NCBI GenBank assembly: GCA_964441925.1
Contig: CAYTVY010000085.1
Coordinates: 1 to 11,504 of the forward strand
DNA length: 11,504 bases
DNA from: Geothermobacter sp964441925
GTDB lineage: Bacteria > Desulfobacterota > Desulfuromonadia > Desulfuromonadales > Geothermobacteraceae
Reading direction: 5' to 3'
Below are positions 1 to 7,925 of the stretch, piece after piece. The position numbers were made by a program, and so were the translations under genes. The notes under the pieces were generated by a model that saw only the letters and a program-made list of their open reading frames with translations, did not search any database and was not told the origin of the DNA. How positions within the stretch are numbered: position 1 is the stretch's first letter; every line of letters begins with the position of its first letter.

Positions 1-72
1 GTTTGTGCCGGATGAAGAGTGTAAGTGCTTGGCCTGAATGCGGTTTTCAAAAATCCAAGGCGCACCCTTAGG

Positions 73-131
73 TTCGCCGGTGATTTTTGGGAAGCGCAGG
101 CAGGTCAATGACTTGCGCTATTCGCCGGTGA
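73..131. repeat. 11-bp direct repeat pair flanking an imperfect inverted repeat
   Basis: TTCGCCGGTGA occurs at 73-83 and again at 121-131, a 48-base period. Between the copies is a dyad: GCGCA (94-98) pairs with TGCGC (114-118), and the inner GTCA (104-107) with TGAC (109-112). The arrangement is seen directly in the sequence. Its function is unknown. Two copies are too few for a CRISPR array. A REP-like intergenic repeat or a mobile-element end is possible. Confidence 0.45.
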
Positions 132-209
132 CAAGCTCACTGATTCAGGTCTGTCATACGGGAGTCGCACCGGTCTGCCCGGAGATGAACGGAAGGCCCG
201 GCTACAGCT

Positions 210-223
210 CCGGCGGCCGCCGG
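210..223. repeat. 14-bp perfect GC palindrome just after mobA
   Basis: CCGGCGGCCGCCGG is self-complementary over its full length and begins 2 bases past the mobA stop codon (226-228, minus strand). In RNA it could form only a short hairpin because there is no separate loop. No T run follows on the minus strand, so it is not a canonical intrinsic terminator. In GC-rich DNA such a palindrome can arise by chance. Confidence 0.35.
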
Positions 224-225
224 TC

Positions 226-864
226 TCACCGTTCTATCACGCCACCGTTGCCGCCGGCCGGCCTGAGCTGGCGGAGGGCAAAGTAGTCCTGGGGGGTGTT
301 GACATTGAAAAAGGAGACGCCTTCGGGGTCATACCGCCGCCAGACGGCGGGCGGCATCTCCACCACCCGGACCTCCGGAAAGAAGGCGACGATCCGCCGG
401 TCGCCCCGCAGCAGGGCCTCTTCCATCGCCGGCAGACAGCTCTTGCGGTAACAGGCGTGCAAAGGCTCCAGTCCTCCCGCCGTCCGGGGGACATGCACGT
501 CACCCCGGCCGGACCGGCAGAGATGCCGTATCAGTTCCGGCTGCAGGAAGGGCATGTCGCAGGCGACGGCGAAGATCCGGGGATGGCGGGCATGAAACAG
601 CCCGGCGTGGAGCCCCGCCAGGACCCCGCCGTCCCGGTGAAGGTCGGGCACCTTGCGACAGGGGATGGAGGCATAGCGTTCCGGACTGTTGGTGACGATC
701 AGGACCTCGGGGAAGAGGCCCGCCAGCACCCGGCAGATCCGCTCGATGAAACGCTCGCCGTCCAGGGGGAGCAGCGACTTGTCACTCCCCATGCGACGGC
801 TCCCGCCACCGGCGAGAACGATGCCGGTGGTGGCCGGAAGCCCCTGCTGATTGATGGCCGTCAC
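226..864 (-). CDS. mobA: Molybdenum cofactor guanylyltransferase MobA
   Basis: 212 residues. MobA transfers GMP from GTP to molybdopterin-bound molybdenum in the cytoplasm, making the guanine dinucleotide cofactor (bis-MGD) that formate dehydrogenase alpha subunits require. The sequence shows the nucleotidyltransferase signature LAGGGSRRMGSDK at residues 17-29, the DGGVLAGLHAGL segment near 78-89, the metal-binding ACDMPF motif (Asp103) and a C-terminal FNVNTPQDY motif. Length is normal for the family. I use GTG at 864: an AAGGAG ribosome site (877-872) lies 7 bases upstream and overlaps the fdhE stop, and only 12 bases separate the two genes, which implies translational coupling. It is the last gene of the fdn operon, so cofactor supply is co-expressed with its client enzyme. 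The call is firm. The possibility that it works mainly for this enzyme is inferred from position. Confidence 0.95.
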   Translation of the reverse strand: MTAINQQGLPATTGIVLAGGGSRRMGSDKSLLPLDGERFIERICRVLAGLFPEVLIVTNSPERYASIPCRKVPDLHRDGGVLAGLHAGLFHARHPRIFAVACDMPFLQPELIRHLCRSGRGDVHVPRTAGGLEPLHACYRKSCLPAMEEALLRGDRRIVAFFPEVRVVEMPPAVWRRYDPEGVSFFNVNTPQDYFALRQLRPAGGNGGVIER

Positions 865-876
865 CCCGGTGCTCCT

Positions 877-1722
877 TCAGTTCCCCGGCTGTTCCTTCCG
901 CCCGCGGGTGAACCCCTCCCTGGCCGCCAGCAGGTCGAGCTGCAGGGTGGCGGCATCCTCCACTTCGAGCGGCAGGTTCTCGCCCCGCGCCCGGCTGTCG
1001 ATCACCTTCAGGTAACCGCTGCAGCGGCGGCAGATGTCGACCCGGCAGCCCGGTTCGCCCTCGATGGTGAAGTAGGCGAGGCTTTCGTGGTCGGTATTGC
1101 CACAGTGGATGCAGGTCAGCCGGCGGAAGGCCCACTGCTGGCCGCAGAGACTGCATTGCAGCAGCTTCTTCCCCTCTTCGCCCCGCAGCTCGGCGATGGC
1201 CGGCAGACCGCCACAGAACGGGCAGTAGCCCTCGTCCCAGTCCTCGCGCACCGGCGCATCCGCCTGCCGGCAACGTTCCAGCGCCGCCCCCAGGGCGGTC
1301 GCCAGGCCATACTCGAGCAGGGCCGGAGACACCCCGACCGCCTCGGCGGCCGCGGTCACCGGCCGCCGGTCCCGGTCGAGAGTGGCCCGCAGCAGCAGCG
1401 GCAGGTCGAGCCGTCCGTCATCGAGCGCCGACTGCAACCGCGCCAGCTCGTCCTGCCCCTGCTCCCCGTGCCCGGCCATCACCGCGAGAAGCCGGGCGAA
1501 AAACGTGGCGGCGGCACCGGCATCGATCTGCAGCAGCTCGCCGCGCAACAGCGGAAACCCCTGCTGCTGCCGCTGGGTGGCGGCGGCATCAAACGCGGCA
1601 TCCAGAAACGGATCGGCCTCGGCGAACAGCCGGTAGAGACTGGCGTAGTAACGGCAGACGGACGCCAGCGCCGGCTTGTCGGCGGCCAGGCGCTCCAGGC
1701 GTTGCAGACGTTTTTCGAGCAT
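877..1722 (-). CDS. fdhE: Formate dehydrogenase accessory protein FdhE
   Basis: 281 residues with the chosen start. FdhE is a cytoplasmic rubredoxin-like protein needed for assembly or activation of Tat-exported formate dehydrogenases. In E. coli it binds the catalytic subunit; its exact chemistry is not fully settled. Four CxxC pairs are visible: Cys167/170 (CPFCGG), Cys190/193 (CSLCG), Cys204/207 (CIHCGN) and Cys231/234 (CRRCSGYLK), the family pattern for metal binding in two treble-clef-like halves. The N-terminal half is helical and poorly conserved, as expected. A longer frame reaches 1770, but I use ATG at 1722: an AGGAG site (1733-1729) sits 6 bases upstream, the protein then begins MLEKRLQRLE, and the extra 16 residues would be translated from an inverted-repeat region. 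It follows fdnI after an 84-base gap, the largest in the operon, and is coupled to mobA downstream. Confidence 0.94.
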   Translation of the reverse strand: MLEKRLQRLERLAADKPALASVCRYYASLYRLFAEADPFLDAAFDAAATQRQQQGFPLLRGELLQIDAGAAATFFARLLAVMAGHGEQGQDELARLQSALDDGRLDLPLLLRATLDRDRRPVTAAAEAVGVSPALLEYGLATALGAALERCRQADAPVREDWDEGYCPFCGGLPAIAELRGEEGKKLLQCSLCGQQWAFRRLTCIHCGNTDHESLAYFTIEGEPGCRVDICRRCSGYLKVIDSRARGENLPLEVEDAATLQLDLLAAREGFTRGRKEQPGN

Positions 1723-1737
1723 CCGATTCTCCTGGCG

Positions 1738-1791
1738 GGGCAGGGCCTGCCTGCCCGGACATGGCGCCACGGCCGGAACCGGCCGTGGCGC
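1738..1791 (-). promoter_or_regulatory. Tandem hairpins in the fdnI-fdhE gap
   Basis: The arms GCGCCACGGCCGG (1764-1776) and CCGGCCGTGGCGC (1779-1791) are perfectly complementary over 13 bp with only 2 bases between them, so in RNA the innermost pair would open to give a 4-base loop. A second, weaker hairpin pairs GGGCAGG (1738-1744) with CCTGCCC (1750-1756). Neither is followed by a T run on the minus strand, so a complete intrinsic terminator is unlikely. The element sits exactly between the structural genes (fdnGHI) and the assembly genes (fdhE-mobA). From known intercistronic hairpins, it may protect the upstream mRNA from 3' decay or reduce read-through, giving fewer assembly proteins than subunits. 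The pairing is seen; the function is inferred. Confidence 0.6.
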
Positions 1792-1806
1792 GTTTCCGAT
1801 CTTCCG

Positions 1807-2421
1807 TCAGCGGTTTCCGGTGACCCGTTCGAACCACTTGCCGGCGTGCTTTCTCGCCCAGGCGGCACTGACCCGTCCGTGCAGCATGCCTTCGAGCGTG
1901 CCCGGATTGCCGATGGTGGCCAGATAGACGTGCACCACCATGCCGAGCATCCAGAGGACGAAAAAGAGGCCGTGCACCATCAGGGAGAGGCGGGTCGCCT
2001 CCCGGGCAAAGGCGGTGGGTTCCCAGATGAGGAACCCGGTGATCCCCATGATGAGGGCGGCGACGAAGGAGAAGATACCGAACAGTTTCTGGCCGGCGTT
2101 GAACTTGCCCTGGGGGATCTCCTCCGGATTGCGGGACAGATAGCCGCCCAGCCGCGCCAGCCAGCGCCGGTCGTCGGCATCGAAACGGCAGGTCTCGCCC
2201 AGGTGGCGGAGAAAGAGCAGCAGGGCGCAGACCAGGAAGATCACGCCGGCAACCTTGTGGGTCCGGATCGCCTGTCCGGCCCCGCCGAACAGGTCGAAGA
2301 AACCGGCGAAGGCGGGAGCGTAGAGCCCGAGGCCGGAAAGGACCAGCAGCAGGAAGGAGACGGCCAGTGTCCAGTGGACGATACGGTCGAGAGTGTCAAA
2401 GCGGTCGACATGGTCAGCCAT
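1807..2421 (-). CDS. fdnI: Formate dehydrogenase gamma subunit, membrane cytochrome b556
   Basis: 204 residues. This is the integral membrane diheme cytochrome b of the FdnGHI type, which takes electrons from the beta subunit and reduces (mena)quinone. Four hydrophobic segments are visible, roughly residues 17-35, 57-72, 112-133 and 147-169. Candidate axial heme ligands are His16 (IVHW), His55 (RTHK), His150 (MVHG) and His164 (VVHV), matching the spacing of the four ligands in E. coli FdnI. The KFNAGQKLF stretch at 106-114 is typical of this family. The ATG at 2421 follows the fdnH stop by 3 bases, and its ribosome site GGGAGGTG lies within the last codons of fdnH, so the two are translationally coupled. 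Length is near that of E. coli FdnI. Nothing looks damaged. Confidence 0.95.
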   Translation of the reverse strand: MADHVDRFDTLDRIVHWTLAVSFLLLVLSGLGLYAPAFAGFFDLFGGAGQAIRTHKVAGVIFLVCALLLFLRHLGETCRFDADDRRWLARLGGYLSRNPEEIPQGKFNAGQKLFGIFSFVAALIMGITGFLIWEPTAFAREATRLSLMVHGLFFVLWMLGMVVHVYLATIGNPGTLEGMLHGRVSAAWARKHAGKWFERVTGNR

Positions 2422-2424
2422 GGT

Positions 2425-3195
2425 TCATTCACCTCCCTTGTGCCGCCGGTCGTCGCTATCGTCGATCCTCTTGGGCCCGATGGTGACATAGTGCAGGGCG
2501 ACGGCGCCGAGGGCGCCCCAGAATCCGAGGATGCCGAGCGGCTTGACGACATCCTTCCAGAAGAAGATCGAGGCCGGGATGGCCGGATTCTTCGGCAGCC
2601 GGTAGGTGCCCGGCTCGTCGTCGAGAACGTAGAGCACCCCGAGCCCGCCGAGATCCTGCTCCCCGTAGAGCTTTTTCCCGGCGGACCGGGCTTCGGCGAT
2701 CAGCCGGTCACGCTCGCCGAACCGCAGGGTCCCGGTCGGACAGGCCTTGACACAGGCCGGCAGCAGACCGTTGGCGACCCGGTCGCTGCAGGCGTGGCAC
2801 TTGGTCACCTTCCGCTGCGCATCGTAGCGTGGCACGTCGAAGGGGCAGCCGTTGACGCAGTAGTGGCACTCGATGCACTTGTCGCGGTTGTAGGCGACCA
2901 GCCCCTCGCGCGTGTGGTAGAGGGCACCGGCCGAAGGACAGACCTTGACGCATCCGGCATCAGCGCAGTGCAGGCAGCGCCGGTTGATAAACAGCCAGCG
3001 CAGCTCGTCCCCTTTTTCCTGTTCGATGAAATGGATCTGGTTGTAGAGCAACGGCGTCAGGTCGGGGGGATTTTCGTAACTGCCCCGGTTGACCGTGGCA
3101 TCGGCCTCGAGCTTGTTCCACTGCTTGCAGGCCACCTGGCAGCTGCGGCAGGCGGTACAGCGGGTGGTATCGATCAAAAAGGCTTTTCGTTTCAT
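2425..3195 (-). CDS. fdnH: Formate dehydrogenase beta subunit, 4x[4Fe-4S] with membrane anchor
   Basis: 256 residues. This subunit carries electrons from the catalytic subunit to the cytochrome b. Four cysteine groups are visible: Cys13/16/19/23, Cys74/77/82/86, Cys107/110/113/117 and Cys133/136/148/152, the arrangement of a four-cluster ferredoxin-like electron conduit. A single hydrophobic stretch near residues 219-239 (PLGILGFWGALGAVALHYV) is the expected C-terminal transmembrane anchor. The N-terminus MKRKAFLIDTTRCTACRSC has no signal peptide of its own; as in the E. coli enzyme, it presumably crosses the membrane with the Tat-exported alpha subunit. It is somewhat shorter than E. coli FdnH. 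The ATG at 3195 has a very strong ribosome site containing seven G followed by AGG (3201-3210 region), which abuts the fdnG stop codon. Confidence 0.95.
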   Translation of the reverse strand: MKRKAFLIDTTRCTACRSCQVACKQWNKLEADATVNRGSYENPPDLTPLLYNQIHFIEQEKGDELRWLFINRRCLHCADAGCVKVCPSAGALYHTREGLVAYNRDKCIECHYCVNGCPFDVPRYDAQRKVTKCHACSDRVANGLLPACVKACPTGTLRFGERDRLIAEARSAGKKLYGEQDLGGLGVLYVLDDEPGTYRLPKNPAIPASIFFWKDVVKPLGILGFWGALGAVALHYVTIGPKRIDDSDDRRHKGGE

Positions 3196-3209
3196 GGCAT
3201 CCTCCCCCC

Positions 3210-6200
3210 CTAGCCCAGCTTCTCGACGTTGACCATGAACGCCTTGGTTTCCGGGATCATGGTGTTGGCATCGCCGATCGTGGGCGTCAGCAGGTTGGCG
3301 CTGTCACCGACGTTCGGTGTGTTCCAGCCGTAGCACCAGGGCAGGCCGACCTGATGAACCGTCCGGCCCCTGACCCGGAAGGGGCGGAAACGCCGGGTGA
3401 CGATGGCCACCGCCTCGACACTGCCCCGGCCCGAGCTGACCCTGACCTTCTCGCCGTCCCGGATCCCGCGTTCCTTCGCCAGTTCCGGGCTCAGCTCGAC
3501 AAAGAGCTGCGGCTGCATCTCCAGCAGCCAGGGCGTGTTGCGGGACATGACCCCGGTCTGCCAGTGCTCGGTGACCCGGTAGGTGGTGGCCACGAAGGGA
3601 TAGCGGTCATCGGCCGTGAAGAAGACATCCTCCGGCGGCCGGTCCTTCACCGCGTGGAACAGCTTCATGACCGGGTTGTTCCGGGTACCGGACAGCGGAT
3701 TGCCCTCTATCGGGCTTTCCAGCGGCTCGTAATGTTCGGGGAAGGGCCCCTCCTTCATCTTGGCACCGAAGATCGAGGCCACGCCGTCCGGCAGCATGAT
3801 GAACGACTTCTTCGTCCCCGGCTGGGAGAGGGGCTTCCAGCCGCCGTCGGGGACATCTCCCTTCCAGCCGCTGCCGGTCCACCAGATGACCGGGCGCTTC
3901 CGGTTCCAGGGCACACCGTCGGCGTTGACCGAGGCGCGGTTGTAGAGGATGCGCCGGTTGACCGGCCAGCACCAGGCCCATTCGGGATAGAGGCCGATGC
4001 CGCTCGGGTCCCTGTGGCTGCGCCGCGCCATGTTGTTGCCCTTGCCGTTGTAGCTCTGGCAGTAGAGCCAGTTGCCGGACGAGGTGGAGCCATCGTCCTG
4101 CAGGTAGGCGAAGGAGGGCACCAGGTCGCCCTTTTTGAAGCTCTTGCCCTTGACCACCTTGTCGGTGAGGAAGTAGCCGTTGATCTCCTTCGCCACGGCA
4201 TGGATGTCGATCTTGCGGATCCGCCCGTCCGGCATCCTGAACCCGTAGTTCCAGCTCAGCTTCAGGATCGGATCGGGAAAGGCCCCGCCCTCGGCGGCAT
4301 AGCGCTGCCGGACCCGGAAATAGAGCTCGTTCATGATCTCCGAGTCGTGCCGGCTCTGCCCCAGCGGTTCCACCGCCTGGTAGCGCCACTGGGCCCAGCG
4401 GCCCGAGTTGGTGACACTGCCCTCCTTTTCGAAGGAGGCGGCGACCGGCAGGAAGAAGACCTCGGTGTCGATCTTGCCCGGGTCCATGCCCGGCCCCTTC
4501 CAGAAGGACGCGGTTTCGTTGTCGAACAGGTTGACCGCCACCATCCAGTCGAGCCGGGTCAGCGCCCGGCGCACCTTGTTGGCGTTGCTGCCGCTGCAGG
4601 CCGGATTCTGCCCCCAGGCGAAGAAACCCTTGATCCGGCCCCGCAGCATCTGGTCGAAGAGCATCAGCCAGGAGGCGTTCTGGCCGTCGTCCAGTTTCGG
4701 CAGCAGCTGGTAGCCGAACTCGTCCGCCGCCGTCAGGGCACTGTCGAAATGCGCCCGCAGCAGCGAGGTGATGTACTTGCCGCGGTTTCCCCACCAGTTG
4801 GCGCTCTGGGGATCGTTGGTGGTCGGCGTGGTCTTTTCGATGTAGGTGGCCAGATCCTTCAGGCTGGCCTTCGGGGTCGGCAGGTAGCCGGGCAGGATGT
4901 GGAACAGCAGACAGTGGTCGGTCGATCCCTGGACGTTCGACTCGCCGCGCAGGGCGTTGACCCCGCCGCCGGCGACGCCGATGTTGCCGAGCAGCAGCTG
5001 GATGATGGCCATGGTCCGGATGTTCTGGGTCCCCACGGTGTGCTGGGTCCAGCCCATGGCGTACATGATGGTCGCCGCCCGGTCCGGCCGGCCGGTCGAG
5101 CCGTAGATCCGGTAGATCTCCTCGAGCTTCTTCACCGGGGTTCCGGTGATGTCGGCCACGACCTCGAGGGTGTAGCGCGAGAAATGCTTCTTCAGCAGCT
5201 GGAAGACGCAGTACGGATCCTGCATCTGCGGATCGGTTTTCGGCACCCCCCTGGCATCCCGCTGGAACCCCCAGGTCGACTTGTCGTAGCTGCGGGTCGC
5301 GGCGTTGTAGCCGGAGAAGAGGCCGTCCAGCTCGCCCGGCATCTTGAAGCGCGGATCGACCAGGAAGGTGGCGTTGGTGTGCAGCCGCAGGTAGTCGCGG
5401 TGGTAGAGGTCATGCTCCAGGATGTAGTTGATCATGCCGCCGAGGAAGGCGATATCGGTGCCGCTGCGCAACGGCGCGAAGACATCGGCCCGGGCGCTGG
5501 TGCGGGTAAAGCGCGGATCGACGCTCAGCAGCTTGGCGCCCCGCGCCTTCGCCTCGAGAACATAACGGAAGGAGATCGGATGATTCTCCGCGGCGTTCGA
5601 GCCCATCACCAGAATGACGTCCGCGTTGCGGATGTCGATCCAGTGATTGGTCATGGCGCCGCGACCGAACGAGGTTGCCAGACTGGCAACCGTGGCGGAG
5701 TGTCATATTCGCGCCTGGTGTTCGATGTAGACCAGTCCCCAGCTGCGCAGCAGCTTCTGCAGCAGGTAACACTCCTCGTTGTCGAGGGCGGCGCTGCCGA
5801 CCGAGGCGATGGCGTCGGTGCGGTTGACCACCTGGCCGCGGGCGTTCCTTTCCATGAAGGTGGCATCCCGGGTCGCCTTGATCCGTTCGGCGATCTTGTC
5901 GAGCGCCCAGTCCCAGGAGACCTCCTTCCACTCCTTCGCGCCCGGCGCCCGGTACAGCGGCACCGTGACGCGCTTTTCGTTGTGGCGCAGCTGGTAGATC
6001 GAGGCACCCTTGCTGCACAGGGTCCCCCGGTTGATCGGGTGATCCGGATCCCCCTCGATGTTGATCACCTCGCCGCCCCGGCTGTGCACGATCAGGCCGC
6101 AGCCGACCGCGCAGTAGGGACAGATGGTCGTCGTTTCCCGGGCGTACTGGATGGCGAGAGGGCCGGCCTCGGCCTCGGCCGCCCTCAGGCCGATGCCGAG

Positions 6201-6260
6201 AACCGAGCCGGCGATCGCCCCACCGGAAAACTTCAGGAAGCCTCGTCTGTTCAGTTGCAT
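3210..6260 (-). CDS. fdnG: Formate dehydrogenase alpha subunit, Tat-exported selenoprotein (UGA read as Sec)
   Basis: About 1016 residues when the in-frame TGA at 5705-5703 is read as selenocysteine (Sec186); E. coli FdnG is almost the same length. It oxidises formate to CO2 in the periplasm at a bis-MGD molybdenum site. The N-terminus has a twin-arginine signal (NRRGFLKFSGG, residues 4-14) and a hydrophobic stretch ending near AEAEA. A [4Fe-4S] motif follows at Cys47/50/54/82, with Lys84 in the usual electron-transfer position. Around the TGA the reading is HQARI-U-HSATVASLATSFGRGAMTNHW, the conserved Sec-His context, and homology continues unbroken in the same frame to a TAG stop. The C-terminal molybdopterin-dinucleotide-binding region ends with YGWNTPNVGDSANLLTPTIGD. 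A TTG at 6269 would add three residues, but AGAGGAGG (6277-6270) abuts it, whereas ATG at 6260 lies 9 bases away and is preferred. This is not a pseudogene: both halves are intact and the hairpin after the TGA fits SelB-dependent recoding. Confidence 0.96.
5665..5705 (-). promoter_or_regulatory. Bacterial SECIS element and selenocysteine UGA codon of fdnG
   Basis: The TGA occupies 5705-5703 on the minus strand and is followed by C, the common UGAC context. Eleven bases after the TGA begins GGTTGCCAGTCTGGCAACC (5691-5673), a perfect 8-bp stem around GTC. The sequence closely resembles the apical part of the E. coli fdhF SECIS, which has GGTTGCAGGTCTGCACC at the same distance from its UGA, including the G-T-C-T loop bases that SelB recognises. 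The stem also encodes the conserved VASLATSFGRG peptide, so it is constrained at both RNA and protein level. The pairing is seen directly; SelB binding is inferred from family knowledge. selA, selB and selC are not in this window and must lie elsewhere. Confidence 0.92.
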
Positions 6261-6269
6261 CGCTGTCAA

Positions 6270-6277
6270 CCTCCTCT
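6270..6277 (-). promoter_or_regulatory. Ribosome binding site deciding the fdnG start
   Basis: On the minus strand AGAGGAGG ends directly against an in-frame TTG (6269) and lies 9 bases before ATG (6260). Only the ATG has workable spacing, and starting there puts the twin-arginine pair at residues 5-6. Confidence 0.7.
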
Positions 6278-6288
6278 GCGCTGGACAG

Positions 6289-6316
6289 GTTTCCGCCCCC
6301 CCCTGTGGCCGGAAAC
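6289..6316 (-). promoter_or_regulatory. Leader hairpin with G8 loop upstream of fdnG
   Basis: In the presumed fdnG leader, GTTTCCG pairs perfectly over 7 bp with CGGAAAC (plus-strand arms 6289-6295 and 6310-6316). The 14-base loop contains a run of eight G in the mRNA (6296-6303). It lies about 12 bases upstream of the ribosome site. It could affect leader stability or translation, but no known riboswitch is recognised. A role is speculative. Confidence 0.35.
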
Positions 6317-6362
6317 GGATTGAAGAATGCCTTCGGCAGGAAGCATGCAGAACAGTTCATGG

Positions 6363-6379
6363 CGCAATTTGCATACCAG
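6363..6379 (-). promoter_or_regulatory. Sigma-54 (-24/-12) promoter of the fdn operon
   Basis: Read on the minus strand the site is CTGGTATGCAAATTGCG. It has the invariant GG (6377-6376) and GC (6365-6364) separated by exactly 10 bases, and it matches most of the YTGGCACGN4TTGC consensus (TGG, A and G, then TTGC). Transcription would start near 6352, leaving a leader of about 90 bases before the fdnG ATG. The match is strengthened by the divergently encoded neighbour, which has the GAFTGA-containing AAA+ domain that activates sigma-54 polymerase. The sequence match is seen; use of the promoter is inferred. Confidence 0.75.
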
Positions 6380-6466
6380 TGTTTTCCTTTTCCGGGAATC
6401 ACGGCCAATATCGGCACGTTAGAGAAAGATTGCGACAATATGACGATGCTTCAGGGGCTTACGGCA

Positions 6467-6495
6467 TTGTGTAGATTCTTCCCATCCGGTATTCT
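6467..6495 (+). promoter_or_regulatory. Possible sigma-70 promoter of the regulator operon
   Basis: TTGTGT (6467-6472) and TATTCT (6490-6495) are separated by 17 bases, a reasonable -35/-10 pair about 60 bases ahead of the response-regulator ATG. Each box has mismatches to consensus (TTGACA, TATAAT), so this is only a candidate. The inverted repeat at 6496-6522 would cover the start-site region, allowing autorepression. Confidence 0.4.
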
Positions 6496-6522
6496 TGCCG
6501 GGTAGAAAGTATCCACCCGGCA
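6496..6522. promoter_or_regulatory. Perfect inverted repeat, likely enhancer/operator for the NtrC-type regulator
   Basis: TGCCGGGT (6496-6503) and ACCCGGCA (6515-6522) are exact reverse complements separated by 11 bases, so the arm centres are about two helical turns apart, as expected for a dimeric Fis-type helix-turn-helix protein. The centre is about 130 bases upstream of the -24 element and about 155 bases upstream of the predicted fdnG start, a typical distance for a sigma-54 enhancer. No T run follows closely enough to make it a terminator. Ownership by the adjacent regulator is inferred. Confidence 0.6.
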
Positions 6523-6557
6523 GCTTGTCACAGCTTTTTAAAACAACGGATTGAAAG

Positions 6558-7921
<1,364 letters not shown>

Positions 7922-7925
<4 letters not shown>

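Larger units (their letters stand above)
1..225. other. Noncoding segment downstream of mobA, with short repeats
   Basis: No convincing gene is visible. The only reading frame of any length (from 38, plus strand) runs antisense into the end of mobA and looks like nothing known. The first 180 bases are about 54% GC by hand count, clearly below the GC-rich genes beside them. The segment holds an 11-bp direct repeat (73-83 and 121-131), an imperfect inverted repeat between the two copies (94-118), and a 14-bp palindrome at 210-223 just after the mobA stop. No hairpin followed by a T run, typical of an intrinsic terminator, is seen on the minus strand after mobA, so where the operon transcript ends is unclear. 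The segment could be the edge of a repeat or mobile element that continues outside the window. Confidence 0.5.

Noticed and set aside
73..131. CRISPR array
   Set aside because: There are only two copies of an 11-base unit; no further repeats, regular spacers or cas genes are present.
140..185. tRNA T-arm-like or cobalamin-riboswitch-like string on the minus strand (GGTGCGACTCC)
   Set aside because: The T-stem would contain a mismatch, no matching acceptor or anticodon arm could be found, and no other riboswitch landmarks were seen. This looks like chance similarity.
38..286. Plus-strand frame of 82 codons at the left edge
   Set aside because: It overlaps the 3' end of mobA in antisense, has no ribosome site, and resembles no known protein.
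457..3213. Plus-strand open frame of 918 codons
   Set aside because: It is antisense to mobA, fdhE, fdnI and fdnH, all of which have clear family motifs. Its composition (Pro, Gly, Gln and Arg rich, no recognisable domain) is typical of the open antisense frame of GC-rich genes.
5651..5710. Nonsense mutation or pseudogene break in fdnG
   Set aside because: The frame is unchanged across the TGA, the TGA is at the known Sec position followed by His, and a SECIS-like hairpin follows. Both sides are fully intact.
3354..6323. Plus-strand open frame of 989 codons
   Set aside because: It is entirely antisense to fdnG, shows no recognisable domain, and remains open only because of GC-rich codon bias.
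6496..6522. Intrinsic terminator reading toward the response regulator
   Set aside because: The stem is perfect but the loop is 11 bases and the T run (6535-6539) is more than 10 bases away. An operator or enhancer fits its location better.
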